A stretch of DNA of 64,000 nt from assembly GCF_027943255.1 (NCBI RefSeq), contig NC_072892.1, positions 23,893,792 to 23,957,791 of the forward strand, read 5' to 3'. This DNA comes from Anastrepha obliqua (Eukaryota > Arthropoda > Insecta > Diptera > Tephritidae). Within the stretch, counting starts at the first letter, position 1. Every line of letters starts with the position of its first letter. The notes beneath the pieces are model-generated. The model ran no database searches and had not been told where the DNA came from. It saw nothing but the letters and a program-made list of their open reading frames with translations. Position numbers and translations under genes: made by a program. Positions 1 through 10,791 of the stretch are shown in pieces.

Positions 1-450
1 AAATAAGTTTAGAAAAATTCCGCAAAATAAGTTTAGAAAAATTCGGAAAAATTAAATTAAAAATTTCAAAAAAATAAATTTAGGAAAATTCGGAACAATA
101 AAATTAGAAAAATTCAGAAAAACAAATTTAGAAAATTTAGAAAAATTCGGAAAAATAAATTTAGAAACATTCAGAAAAATAAGTTCAGAAAAATAAGTTT
201 AGAAAAATCCGGAAAAATAAATTTAGAAACATAAGATTGGAAAATTCGGAAAAATAAATTTAAAAAAACTCAGAAAAATAAATTTTGAAAAGTTGGGAAG
301 AATAAATTTAGGAAAATTCGGAAAAATAAATTTAGGAAAATTCGCAAAAATAAATTTAGAAAAATTCAGAAAAAATTTAGCAAAATTCTGAAAAAAAATT
401 AGAAAAATTCAGAAAATAAAATTTAGGAAAATTCGGAAAAATAAATAATA
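1..450. repeat. AT-rich 24-bp minisatellite
   Basis: Tandem array of a unit close to AAATAAATTTAGAAAAATTC plus GG and AA, about 24 bp long, repeated some 17 to 18 times with point changes and small indels. It runs off the left edge of the window, so its full size is unknown. No coding potential. It may be satellite-like DNA or the internal array of a larger element. Confidence 0.85.
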
Positions 451-2030
451 ATTGTAAAAGTTATCGCTGTTTGTGTGGAGCCCGTTTCTCCAGAAGTCCC
501 TTGCGGTGATCATCACAAGTCCTTGGAGATTCATCTAAAATCAATCGGATAAAAGAATTTAGTTTTATTAATAGACAATCTTGTGCCTGATGGATGCTTT
601 TTTTTCAAAATTATCAATACGATAGCCTCAGGAAGTATTTTTCAGATATTTGAGAAAAAACCGACATTTAATTGGTTAAAAAAATCGAAATTTAAAAAAA
701 ATCCTTGGATCAGGCACGAGTTTTTTATGTTTTTCAAAAGCAGTATAAATTTTATTGAAATTTACCAAGTGGTTTTTAAGTTAAAGTGATCACCAGTTCA
801 AAAAACATAGTTTTGAGAAAAACGCATTTAAAATTTTGCTATCGAGCTCCGGAGCGACCGAGCGTCCTTTCTTAATTGTTGCATAACTCGAAAAGTATTT
901 GTCGGATTCACTTCAAACTTTCACACAATATTTTAAAGATATTATGCTTTAAAAAAATGTGCAAAAATATGCAATGTTTTGAAAATTCTGACTGCTTCTA
1001 ACCCCTTAATAATTACATAAAAAAATACAAAATTATCCGTCTCTGACTACTCATTTGAAATTTTGCTGTTTCAGAGTTTTATGGGGTAAAAAAATAAACA
1101 TTATTTTTAGTTTACCAAGATGTGTTCCAGGTATGGACGACCGATTTTTTGGTATACATATATCGACACCAGTGCAAGCTAGCAGGTCGCGTCTATTTTT
1201 GCCAAAAACTTTTCTTTTTTAAATAACTCAGGGTTCATTTATCCAAAAATATTACTTTTAGCTAGTTGACAAATCTTCCGTTAATATTACGATCAAGCGA
1301 TTTCAAGCTCAAAATATTTGCAACACTTTGTGGCGCATCCAATACTGAACCACAACTTTTGGGAGACTAACAGATATGACTAAGAAAATGTTGAAAATAT
1401 GTTTAAATGTAAATAATTAACAAATAAAAATATTAAATATGTATTTCTAAATAAAAAAGCAGTTTCTCGTATCAAATATGCACATAAAAGCGACTCTTGT
1501 AGAAATTGCCAAAAACTGTAACGGCGAGATATGCATATCTGCAGGTCCAAAAAAAAAAAAAAAAATGTTTGCAAACAATTTATGCCAAAATCTTGTCACG
1601 AGTACACAAGTAAATTTGCCTATTAATCACCAAATTTGCCAAGTGGAATTTTTACTCTCGAAATCTGATTTCTTTAAAAGTATTTAAGTTATTTCGCGCA
1701 CGCACTAAACGAATAATTTCGGACAAAAAAGCAGAGCAAATACTGCCAAACTTACTGACAGCCATGCGCATGCGCACCGAATTTTAAGTAAACAAACAAA
1801 CGAAAGTGAATAGTTCGCAAATAAATTACTCAAATAAACTGGTGCTGCTGCTGCCGAAAATCAGTGCAAACAAAACAAGTGAATTCGGCAAACGAGAAGG
1901 CAAACAGTTGCTGTTATGAAAGCCACCAATTTGAGGCATTGAGACGAATTTCGATAGGTACACACATACATGTACATATGTAGGACACGTGTTTGTACAT
2001 ACGCGCATATTTATTATAACAATCTGTATA
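451..2030. other. AT-rich stretch without a supportable gene
   Basis: Non-coding appearance with only short chance frames. About 785-980 contains a stretch (GTTTTGAGAAAAACGC, then CGAGC and GAGCG, then a CATAACTCGAAAAGTATTT-like block) that resembles the interior of the TTAA element at 45229-45929, so part of this may be a very diverged relative. An imperfect inverted repeat around TGTGCCTGAT lies at about 580-600 and 695-712. Confidence 0.4.
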
Positions 2031-2090
2031 TACATACATACACGCATACATACATATCTACATACATACATACATACATTCATACCACTT
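2026..2090. repeat. CATA microsatellite
   Basis: Imperfect repeat of CATA/TACA tetranucleotides, typical of dipteran non-coding DNA. The overlapping short frames of Tyr/His/Thr or Cys/Val composition are by-products of the repeat. Confidence 0.85.
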
Positions 2091-2529
2091 ATGTACTTAT
2101 GCTTTTATATGCTAGTGCGCGCACAATTTTAATTGTTGGCAAAATAGAGTGAAAAAATAGAAATAAAAACAAAACTAGTAAATGCGTTGAAACGCATTTG
2201 CATAATATAGCATAAAACAACAATTTTAACGCTATGCGCCAGTGCTGCATACCTGTGCGTGCATTCCAACATCACCGCCCTGCAGGAAAATCCACTGAAT
2301 CTGCACCGAAGTAGCACCGAAGATATATATGGGATAATGGGCCGGATTTTTGTGACTTTTTCAAAAGTTTATGAAACTTAAGACAAATTAGACATTTTTA
2401 ACTTTATCGTAACCTCTTCAAAATCATATGAAGATTTTCCTGTTTCAACCAACGATGCCTTCCCGGCAACTTCAGAACTGAATAACAGCCCATCCACCTA
2501 TCATGATGGTTGCTGCTCCATATTTTTTA

Positions 2530-2750
2530 AACTCGTCTCCACTTCAATGACGAAACCCATTGAAATTTTCTTAAACAAATGTCCAGACAAATCCATCTTT
2601 TGCATCAGATGCTGGGGAAATATGCTCAATCACGCTAATCTACATGTAAATCAGGAGGCCGAAATGCCGCATGCAACTATCGCCCAATAGTTTAACAAAG
2701 CACTTTTTCGAAATAATTTTATTCTATCCAAAAAAAAAATAAAAAAAACT
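2530..2750 (+). pseudogene. Degenerate LINE reverse transcriptase fragment
   Basis: Broken translation shows the N-terminal palm signature of non-LTR reverse transcriptases: a K-S-G segment followed within ten codons by N-Y-R-P-I (near 2690). Upstream is a segment resembling the P-x-x-x-I-F-N-K-S block. Stops and frameshifts interrupt it. The family could be jockey/CR1; the fragment is too short to assign. Call rests on motif order only. Confidence 0.45.
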
Positions 2751-2794
2751 GGGTGTAGCGTAGTACACATAACAGAAGTGAAACTTTCAAGGCA

Positions 2795-2925
2795 TACTAA
2801 GAAAGAGGGAGAGACCCGAGAGAGAAATAGAGAGAGAGAGAAAGAGAGAGAGGGAGAGAGAGAGAGAGGGAGAGACCCGAGAGAGAGAAAACGAGAGAGA
2901 GAGGGAGAGAGAGAGATAGAATATA
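2795..2925. repeat. GA microsatellite
   Basis: Purine-rich (GA)n array with GGGA and GACCC interruptions. A complementary (CT)n array lies at 3359-3420, so the pair brackets about 430 bp and could pair as a large imperfect hairpin. Confidence 0.85.
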
Positions 2926-2947
2926 TATCTAAATAAATTCACAATAT

Positions 2948-3298
2948 TTGCAGAGAATAAAAATATACAAAATTTACAAAAAACGGAGAACGCCGGACGC
3001 CGTGGCAACAACGCGCACTACTCCGAGCGTTTATCACCCACACAAACGCAGCGCTCCAGGACCGCAGCAACGGCACAAATTACCGCAAGGCAATACCAAT
3101 AAACCGACGCCGGAATGGACAAGCACTAGCCAGGAAACGGCAAAAACAAAAAAACCAAAAAAATTGGGTCCAAACAACGCTCTAAACAGTAGGCACCAAG
3201 GACATATAACGCCAAAAAGTAGGCACCAAAAATATATTTCCTACAAGTTTTCACCAACAAACAAGCACCAAAAATTAGGCAGTGTTATTTCTTACTAG
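2948..3298 (+). other. Unrecognised 116-codon open frame
   Basis: A clean frame rich in Pro, Thr, Gln, His and Lys with no recognised domain. It contains the recurring DNA motif GGCACCAA (near 3192 and 3225, with shorter variants after). It lies between the (GA)n and (CT)n arrays. It could be a fragment of a LINE ORF1 or gag, or chance; I do not recognise it and the composition suggests low information content. Confidence 0.15.
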
Positions 3299-3358
3299 AA
3301 ATTAGCAACCACAAGGAAAAATAGCCTAAGGTGTATCTAAGATTTATATAAGGTATAG

Positions 3359-3420
3359 CTCTCTCTCTCTCTCTCTCTTTTTCCTCTACGTTATATCTTT
3401 TTTCTCTCTCGCGGAACGAA
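3359..3420. repeat. CT microsatellite
   Basis: (CT)n runs at about 3359-3379 and near 3400, in inverted orientation to the (GA)n array upstream. Confidence 0.75.
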
Positions 3421-3991
3421 AATGCCCAAAACGTTGCATAGCCTCGAAATTTTACTCTCCATTCTCGCTCGTCCATTGACGCTTAAGAAGTTTCACTTCA
3501 AAAAATATTTGTAACAATGACACAATCTAAATCTTCATTAGTGAATAAAGCTTGATCTGGAATACGTCAAGGGACTCACTGTTGGCCCCTTCTTTTCTTA
3601 ATTTTCATAAGTGACTTATCGAAAATATTTCCATTTGTAAAATTTCATTTGTAATATTTGCAGATGTCGTTGTTAAGTTTCGCTGTATTGATGATTGTAC
3701 CAGTCTGCAAAAGAATGTTAAACATTTTCATGAATGGTGTACCTTGAACCACCTGCACTTGAATACCGAGAAATGCTGTGTGGTTTCATACAGGAAAAAA
3801 CTTAATCCATTTGATTGTGATTATATTTTGCACCATATCAAACGTAGTTGGTAATATTCAGGGCTAATGTTAACGAAAAATATCGATTACATTGTCTCCA
3901 ATGTTTTTTTTAGAATGGGGTTTATACGGCGTAATAGGGAAGACTGTTCAGATCCCCTGACCTTAAAAGCACTCTATGCCTTCTTAGTTTG

Positions 3992-5366
3992 CCAATAAAG
4001 CCAATCTTGTTATATGGAGTCGTTGTCTGGTGGAACTCACTGGAGAGGATGGTATCAGTTAAAAACCTAGAGAGAGTTCAAAGGTCTGCACTCATTGGCA
4101 TCAGTGGGGCACTTTGAACTACTCTTACTCTAGCGCTTAATGTAATATTAAATGTGGTACCTGTGGATATCGCAGGCAGAATTGCCGCTGCACGTATCGC
4201 AATCAGACTGACGGGTTTGGGCTAAAGGCTCAATCTCACATATGGGCACTCAAGCATCCTTAGAAACTTTGAGTTCATTCCCCTGTCAACGGATCAGTGT
4301 GTACCCTCGCTTAGTCCAAGCGGAACTTTCTCCACCCATATTCCCTTAAGGCAGGAGTGGACCGGGGGCAACACCTGGGGACTGGGGCCTGGTTAACCTG
4401 TTCACGAATAGCTCGAAGTTGGACGGTAGGGTTGGAGGAGGAGTATTCTGCAAAGAGGTCCCATCAAACGCAAATTCAAGTTATCGGATCACTGCAGTGT
4501 GTTCCAAACAATCAAAGAAGCAGCTGACTGGCTACTTACTTTCGTAAAAACTGTTAAGAAGGTAAATATTTACTCCGATAGCCAAGCGGCAATTAGGGCC
4601 CTAGGCTCTATTATAGTACACTCGAAACTGGTCTCACTTTCGATTGCAATAGAATTCTGCGACATAAGGATAATCTGGGTACCTGGCCATAGTGACATGG
4701 ACGGAAACTGCGAAGCCAACGAGCTGGCTAGACAAGGGACCTGTGAGGTAGTGTGCCCGCGAAAGGAGACGATCGGGATCCCCTTGACAACCTGCGGTCT
4801 ACTCCTGGAAGGATGGGTTTTGCACTAACTCAGCGAGTGCTGGGCAGGAACACGAACGTGTGAGGTCGCGAAATCCTTCTGGCCACGTGCGAGGGATATT
4901 CTGAGGATGACAAAATCTCAGCTCTAAAATTTTGTTGCCATCCACACGGGGCACTATCCGCAGGGCATACATGCCGTGAGACTCGGAATTACTTCGAGTC
5001 CTTTTTGCGTCAGCGGTATGGAGGATGAGTTGGAATCATCTCAGCACCTGCTTCTTAGCTGCTCCGCTCTCGTGGGACTAAGATTTAAGCATCTTGGTTC
5101 TCACTTCTTTTCTGCGCCTGCTGACATAGCAGGTCTTGATATCAAAAATCTGATGAACTTCATCAGTAGCAAAAAACGGCTAACATAGCCGCGAATAAGT
5201 CACCGTTCATAGTTCACAAATAGTCAACCCCCCACCCCTCTTCTTTTCGTCCTATCGTTTTCCTTCACCTCTTTTTCCCACTTGCAATGGTATCACAAAG
5301 GCTGAATCAAACTTCTTTTGTCCAAGTGGGCTCACTTTCTGGGCTACCATTACAACCTAACCTAAC
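3992..5366 (+). mobile_element. I-clade LINE, 5'-truncated, RNase H and C-terminal region
   Basis: Inserted in the jockey/CR1-like LINE with a duplication CTTAGTTTG at 3983-3991 and 5367-5375. It begins in the thumb (L-E-R-V-Q-R-S-A), then an RNase H domain with a Y-S-D-S-Q-A-A-I core and W-V-P-G-H-S...N-E-L-A-R-Q-G-T, then a C-terminal Cys/His region (E-S-S-Q-H-L-L-L-S-C). The 3' UTR ends in CCTAACCTAACCTTA instead of poly-A. Several frameshifts and stops make it inactive. A second copy lies at 61610-62702. Confidence 0.85.
4499..4828 (+). pseudogene. LINE RNase H domain fragment
   Basis: Open frame of 109 codons holding the second half of a type I RNase H domain. S-D-S-Q-A-A-I-R-A-L carries the catalytic Asp, and W-V-P-G-H-S-D-M-D-G-N-C-E-A-N-E-L-A the last acidic region (normally A-D-E-L-A; here N-E-L-A, so the usual Asp is replaced by Asn). 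Such a domain removes the RNA strand during target-primed reverse transcription in I-clade elements. The upstream T-D-G-S-K motif is present in another frame near 4405 as T-N-S-S-K. Confidence 0.8.
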
Positions 5367-5600
5367 CTTAGTTTGAAGCCAACTAGATTATTGTTCATTA
5401 ATATGGAACCCATTCTACTAATGGAACAACATCAAGACGCACACGAAAAATATGAGGAAGAGCGAATTCATTAGACTGCAAATCTTTTAGGATAGACGAA
5501 TCTACTTTTCGATTCTCTTGGTGTATAATTTAAGTTGAATTCAATTTGATGTTTTACAGGTTTGATATCTGACAGGTTACAGGCACAACCAAATTTATCA

Positions 5601-6025
5601 AAACAACAAAAAAAAAAAAATTACAAATAAAACAAATTACGATGAAAAATCATGAAAAAAAAGAAAAATATGCAATAACAAATTCATATTATTAGTGTTT
5701 TCTAAGAATTGTATTCATATGGCAATCTCTCATCTTCGGCTTAGTCAATTGTACTCGTACAATCACGATAAAGCGCGATAAACAGAAAATGTGATCAATT
5801 GTACACCACCAAAAATTATCTATTCTCCATGTGCGAACCGAAACCAGAAATGGTTTCTGCTATCTCACTGAACAATAATCATAATCTTTTGTAAAGTTCG
5901 ATATCAACTGAAACGTTAAAACAATATCTATGCATGTGACCTGCAAATTTTAAAAACATGAAATAGCTGATAACTGTGAAACGAGATAAGAGGTAATCTA
6001 CAAAAATGCCATCTGCCCGGGCTTT
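5601..6025. other. AT-rich stretch, nothing recognised
   Basis: Poly-A rich run at 5606-5670 and non-coding sequence. No motif or repeat that I can name. Confidence 0.4.
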
Positions 6026-6446
6026 AGCTGCAACTAGTGGTGCCGTACCTTAGTCATAACCGTAACCATAGCAATCAGCTGTTCTGATCAAACATACAGG
6101 CATCACTGTAAACGCTTCCCATAGCGCCGTAGCCAAATCCGTAGCCGCATGTATCTTTTGAATTTTGGCCCATAACCATAAACAGTTGTGAAATACCTGA
6201 CATATGCTCAGATTTTTGCTATAAAAATTTGGACGTTATTAGAAATGCACGACGAAAAATTAATTGACTTAGTGGAAAATTATCCGTGTTTTTATGACAA
6301 AATGCAATGTTTATTAATTCTACTTCAATATCAGCTGTTTATGATTACGGCATGACTAATCGACAAATGTTGTAAAGCTGTAATGCTGCGGCTATAGTTA
6401 TAGTTACGGCTATGGCGTTATGGCTACGGTACCACTAATTGTAGCT
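6026..6446. mobile_element. Inverted-repeat (MITE-like) element
   Basis: About 420 bp with complementary ends: the left arm begins AGCTGCAACTAGTGGTGCCG and the right arm, read inward on the minus strand, AGCTACAATTAGTGGTACCG. Homology continues through CATAACC..GTAACCATAGC for about 45-50 bp. The interior repeats CCGTAGCC several times. No coding frame. A clear target duplication was not visible, so the superfamily is unassigned. Confidence 0.6.
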
Positions 6447-6569
6447 TTACTAGTGATACTATAAAAACCAGCATTGGCATTACATATAAAGGATCTTTTA
6501 AAAGTGACGCCAAGATGGAGGTAGTGAATAATTCTTAGACGGTACCCTTTTTTGTGTCATCTTTTATAT

Positions 6570-6960
6570 TTGCCTAGTAAAATAGATGCAAAATTTGACA
6601 CGATAAAACAACGCGTTAAAATTATTGAAACTTAAGAAAGTAGTCGATCTTTAAGAACAACATAACACAAAATTCGTGATTTTTTTCGTGGAAATAATCG
6701 TCCGAATAAGTCGACAAGTCAAAAGTTGGTGAAAAAATTTCAAGGACAGAAAAAGAACAGGTAGACCAGTTGGAGGGATTTTGAAAAGTAAAGTCAATGT
6801 AAAAAAGCCAAAAACGATTCCAGAGCTGAAAACATACATTCGGAGCGAGATTGCTAACTCAATGCGATAATGTGTGGGGGTCCTTAAAAATTTAACTGTC
6901 GTATGACAACCTGTAGATCTGCTAATGATAAACATTTAAATGATGTTACTTTTCACATAT
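6570..6960 (+). pseudogene. DD41D-type mariner transposase, internally deleted
   Basis: Broken frames show an N-terminal segment like N-R-P-N-K-S-T-S-Q-K-L-V-K-K-F (helix-turn-helix region) followed directly by the C-terminal tail K-K-P-K-T-I-P-E-L-K-T-Y-I-R. A last block resembles C-V-G-V-L-K-N...H-L-N-D-V. The catalytic core between them is missing. The same N-to-C fusion is seen in other DD41D copies in this window. No clean terminal repeats were identified. Confidence 0.55.
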
Positions 6961-7509
6961 ATAGTAATTGCTAAGAGTCGTATTTAAGAAAAAAAAATTG
7001 TGAAATCTGAAGAAATCGAAATTTTTACAACTTTTATTTTAATACACCATCCAGGCGCGTCTTTCGAAAGGCCGATTATATGTGAGATTTTTCAAAGACT
7101 GACATATTTGTTTAAAAATTGTCGCTCTTTGGTGCAACCTCTTAAGCTAATTTTTAACAAATCTTTGGCTGAAGGAATATTTATCGACGATTGGAAGTTG
7201 ACTTCAGTCACTCCTATTTTCAAAAGCGGTAATAAAAGCGATATTGCTAATTATAGACCAATTTCCAAATTATCTGCTGCATCTAAACTTTTTGAATGTG
7301 TTGTCAAATAAAAGTTAGCGTTAAATGTGTAATTAGTCCTAGACAGCATGGTTTTGTAGTTGCAAGATCTACGCTATCTAACTTATCCGTTTTTTCTTCT
7401 TTTTTTTGTACTGCACGTAGGCTTCCAGGAGAGTTTCCAAGCTAACGCGATATAAACGTATTTCTCTAAAGCCTTTGATAAAATCTCCTATACGATTTTA
7501 GTTACTAAA

Positions 7510-7998
7510 TTGGCTTGTCTCGGTGATAGGATTCGGTCCTATTTAATAAAGAGATGCAGTACTGTAGTTATCGATGGAGTTTCTTCGAAACTGTACACTG
7601 CCACCTCTGGTGTACCTCAGGGTAGTATTTTAGGACCTTTGTTATTTGTTTTGTTTATTAATGATATTTGTTCGTATTTTTCCTTCACTAATTTTCTTCT
7701 CTATGCCGATGATCTAAAAGTGTGCGCTGAAATAAGAAATTCTAGTGATTCAGCCGCCCTACAGTCCGAGTTGAATAATTTATTTTCCTGGTGCTATATG
7801 AATCGTATATTTCTTAATATTGAAAAATGTCATAAAATCTCATTTTCTAAGTTTCAAAACTCCCTTTATACCTCTTATCATATCAACTATACATACTCGT
7901 CAATCACATCAGACGAAGCAAAATCGTCTGATGTGATAAAAGATTTAGGGGCTTTCTTCGATTCAAAGCGTAATTTTATCGCGCACCTAAATTGTTAG
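7510..7998 (+). pseudogene. LINE reverse transcriptase palm domain (YADD)
   Basis: 162-codon frame. Motif 4 S-G-V-P-Q-G-S-I-L-G-P-L at residues 33-44 and the catalytic Y-A-D-D at about residue 65, followed by the primer-grip region and N-I-E-K-C-H. It would copy element RNA into DNA at the target nick. The catalytic Asp pair is preserved, but the frame lacks fingers and thumb because of flanking stops. Confidence 0.85.
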
Positions 7999-8541
7999 AC
8001 GTCACTCATCGCACTTCACTGACCCATATACTCTTAAGATTTTACACTCTGCATTTTTTCGGTCCAAATTAGATTATGTCTCTTTTATTTAGAGACCTTA
8101 TCATGCAGTCCATATAAATCGAGTGCAGAGGGTTCAAAAAATTTTTGTGCGTTTCGCACTACATTCACTCAATTTCTCAGATCCAAAACCATCATACGAC
8201 CCACGCTGTCGTTTGATTAGTCTCTTTCCATTAAGTGTCAGAGGTAATTTGCAGGCAGTATCATTTATCTGTGATCTCATTAATGGACAAATTGACTGCC
8301 CGGTTCTTCTAGAATGAATACAGTTTAATGTTCCTTGCAGAAATTTTCGTCGTTGCAAAATTTTTCGCGTTGGCTTTAGTAGGTATACGAGTATATTGCC
8401 AATGCGTCTCTCGTTAGAACGCTGTCTGACCTTAATTATCTCGCCTAACTTTTGGATTTAGACTTCCCTAGGGCCAAACATGTATTTCAAACACAATTAA
8501 AAAATTACTTTCAATGTAAGAAATCTAAATAATACCTAGTA

Positions 8542-9132
8542 AAGGGTCCGCCATATACCTTTTATACCTTTTATACCTCAATATTTTTCCAAACTGTTTG
8601 TTTTATTTTGAAGTACAATCCTTCCGGTTAATAGTGGAACACAACTGGACCAATTTGGACTTTGTACGGCGTCATACCAAGGTCTTTACGCAAAATTCGT
8701 CTCAATGATGTCTCCGAAATGTCCAATTGTTGAGAACGACGGTGAACTGATGTTCCTGGTGATTCACGAACACTCTCCACCAGAGCAGCAATATTTTCGG
8801 GTGTACGCACGGTTTTTGGTCGGTCACGCGTTGGTTTGTCAATAAGCAACCCAGTCTCTCTTACTTTTTTCGCAAAGTAACGCACATACGCTTCAATCGG
8901 TGCTTTTCTTCTTCCCATTGTCGTACTTAATTTTCGTACACATTCTGCAACATTACCATGATTTTCAAAGTAATGTCGCAATATTTCCCAGCGTTCTTTG
9001 AGCGCATACACAACCATTTTCGTTCAGCGCAAGAATAAAACTAATTTTCTGTCAAATCAGATGACAGCTAAGTGTTACCATTCTTCAAATAATACCTAGT
9101 TCAAATCCGTAACGATAGGTGGCGGGCCCTGT
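8542..9132 (-). mobile_element. Internally deleted DD41D-type mariner with TA duplication
   Basis: Ends are inverted: left AAGGGTCCGCCATAT, right read inward CAGGGCCCGCCACCTAT, with TA on each side (8540-8541 and 9133-9134). The minus-strand frame 8628-9017 gives the N-terminal 129 codons of a transposase, then stops. The element is about 590 bp against about 1.2-1.3 kb expected, so the catalytic core is lost. It lies in the 3' UTR of the LINE at 7090-9310. Confidence 0.75.
8628..9017 (-). pseudogene. Mariner transposase N-terminal (DNA-binding) part
   Basis: 129 codons, intact frame. Residues 1-55 form the first helix-turn-helix region and residues 60-115 a second one, with the linker R-D-R-P-K-T-V-R-T-P-E-N-I and a block ending S-L-R-R-I-L-R-K-D-L-G-M. 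After P-Y-K-V-Q the expected catalytic domain is absent. It could bind terminal repeats without catalysis if expressed, which is inference. Confidence 0.75.
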
Positions 9133-9310
9133 ATATATTTGTTATTTTAGTTTCCTAAGTATTAATTAATCTAAGTTTACACCGTTTAATATTAAATATT
9201 GTAAATTTGTACAATATTTTAGTTCTGAAATTTATATCTTAAATGTCTGTTCCGAATTTTTGTTTGACATTAAATAAATAAATTAAATTAAATTAAATTA
9301 AATTAAATTA

Positions 9311-9775
9311 AATATTTCCAAAGTACTAAGCATTTTTCTTATTCGTCAAGCCAACAATTTAGTGGCTTTTAGTGAAATATTTACCCTTCCGTTGGGCACC
9401 CGTTGGTCTGGCCAGACTGACTTTTTCGACTTTGGACATGAATTGAATATATTTCTACATATTACAGCTAATGACTTGAGCTTCCAGGTAGCTTCTTTAA
9501 ATTTAATTTCCATCGATCTATAATCCTTTTAAAAAGGATCCTCGAACAGAACGAAGAAAGGCCACACCCGGTTGTCCGCACGCAGGTTTTAAAAAAGGTG
9601 TCCAACGGAGGATTAAAGTATTAGACATACACAGTTGTAGGTTAAGAACTTATCTATAACAAATTAGGCAACATTTGAGCTAAAAGTAAAACCCGTTTAA
9701 GTCAAATAAGCTGTCGAAAGCCACTAGACATTCGAAATAGTACTAAGTAAGTCCTAAATTAAAAACCTTATTGAT
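9311..9775. other. AT-rich stretch, nothing recognised
   Basis: No reading frame or repeat that I can assign. A short imperfect palindrome occurs at 9531-9542 (CCTTTTAAAAAGG). Confidence 0.35.
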
Positions 9776-10068
9776 GATGAAAATGTAATAAGTTTTATTA
9801 AAGCCCAGCAGATTAGATGGATGGGCCACATCATAAGAATGCCCAACGAAAGAATCCAAAAAGGGGTGTTTACTTTGCATCCAATTGGAGGAAGAAAGAG
9901 AGACCGACGAAGAAAGAGATGGATTTATGAAATAGAAGCAGACTTAAAAGCGATGAACGTTCGTAATTGGAGAAATGAGGCAAGAGAGAGACTGAATTGG
10001 AGGTGGATTATCGATGAAGCTATGGTGCACCACAGACTGTGAAGCTAAGAGAGAGAGAGAGAGAGAGA
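9776..10068 (+). pseudogene. RTE-type LINE C-terminus with GA tail
   Basis: Translation gives V-I-S-F-I-K-A-Q-Q-I-R-W-M-G-H-I-I-R-M and then G-G-R-K-R-D-R-R-R-K-R-W with a final N-W-R-N-E-A-R block. That is the usual order at the C-terminus of RTE-like endonuclease/reverse transcriptase proteins. The frame closes at 10042 and is followed by (GA)n at 10049-10070, which may be the element's simple-repeat tail. The reverse transcriptase itself is absent (5' truncation). Confidence 0.75.
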
Positions 10069-10069
10069 G

Positions 10070-10785
10070 GTAGGCAGCAGTGGCAGTCGGTCTTGAAACC
10101 AACACACTGACATACACCGTTGCCGATTCATTGTGATCTCACAGAAATAGTGCTAACTGTGTACTAAAATTGCTTTCACCAACTTTGGTTGTTTTTTTCC
10201 TACAGGGTTTGTATTTCGCATGTGTTTGTTTGTCAATATCTCTTGATAATGTCGTCGCGTCCGTCGCAGACGAATGTTTGCCAACAATTTATTTACTTTT
10301 CAATGTCATTTTATAGTTTGTGTGTCGACGACGTCTATATGCCAATCCTATTGTTATACATTCTATTTTTGTTGTATTGTGTTTTTTTTCGGTTCGCAAT
10401 TTTCAACTATTATCATCGTTCTTGCTTCACAGCTGAACCACCTTGTTATTTTGTTTTCGCCGTTTGCCTTCCGTGTAGCTATTTTTATACACCTTTATCT
10501 TCAATGTTTCATACATCTTTTCCTAATACTCATACTTTTGTATTATATATTTTAGTTTTTTATTACTAATGGTATAAAACTATATTATGAATTCTATAAA
10601 GTTTACTAATTTCGTGGTTTTATTTTAATATATACATTTTTTTTAATTAGATTTTTTATTTGCTCCATATTTTTGTTGTTTGAAATAATAGCAATGGTAA
10701 CCGCAACATAAATTAGCCACGATAATTGTGAACAGGTGAGCCTGGGCCGGAATGACTTCGATTTGGATTGTAAATAAAACATTCC
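10070..10785. other. Unassigned sequence with hydrophobic open frames
   Basis: Two overlapping plus-strand frames (10189-10569 and 10274-10555) are rich in Phe, Tyr, Cys and Leu because of T-rich DNA. I see no domain and do not call them genes. Confidence 0.35.
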
Positions 10786-10791
10786 TATGTA

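Larger units (their letters stand above)
3545..5600 (+). mobile_element. Jockey/CR1-like LINE fragment, split by a nested LINE
   Basis: The left part (to 3990) encodes a degenerate reverse transcriptase from the R-Q-G-T motif 4 region through the thumb, with the block W-C-T-x-N-H-L-H-L-N-T-E-K-C-C-V-V-S-Y. It is closely related to the copy at 17325-18310. In that copy the sequence continues with S-R-L-D-Y-C-S-L-I-W-N-P-F; here the corresponding DNA resumes only at 5375, after an I-clade LINE inserted at 3992-5366. The right part carries the R-R-I-Y-F-S-I-L-type C-terminal region with stops. Strongly decayed, non-functional. Confidence 0.8.
7090..9310 (+). mobile_element. CR1/jockey-like LINE, 5'-truncated, with mariner in 3' UTR
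   Basis: Contains nearly the whole reverse transcriptase: P-L-K-L-I-F-N-K-S-L, P-I-F-K-S-G, N-Y-R-P-I-S (7000-7311 frame), Q-H-G-F (about 7346), S-G-V-P-Q-G-S-I-L-G-P-L and Y-A-D-D (7510-7998 frame), then the C-terminal region to about 8530. A mariner derivative (8542-9132) sits in the 3' UTR. The element ends with a microsatellite tail of AAATT units (9274-9310), typical of CR1-group LINEs. Stops and frameshifts between the blocks show it is dead. Confidence 0.8.

Noticed and set aside
1826..2152. Two frames over the CATA array
   Set aside because: Products of tetranucleotide repeat translation.
10189..10569. 126-codon hydrophobic frame, candidate membrane protein
   Set aside because: T-rich DNA produces Phe/Tyr/Leu/Cys in two frames at once; no start context, splice signals or homology.
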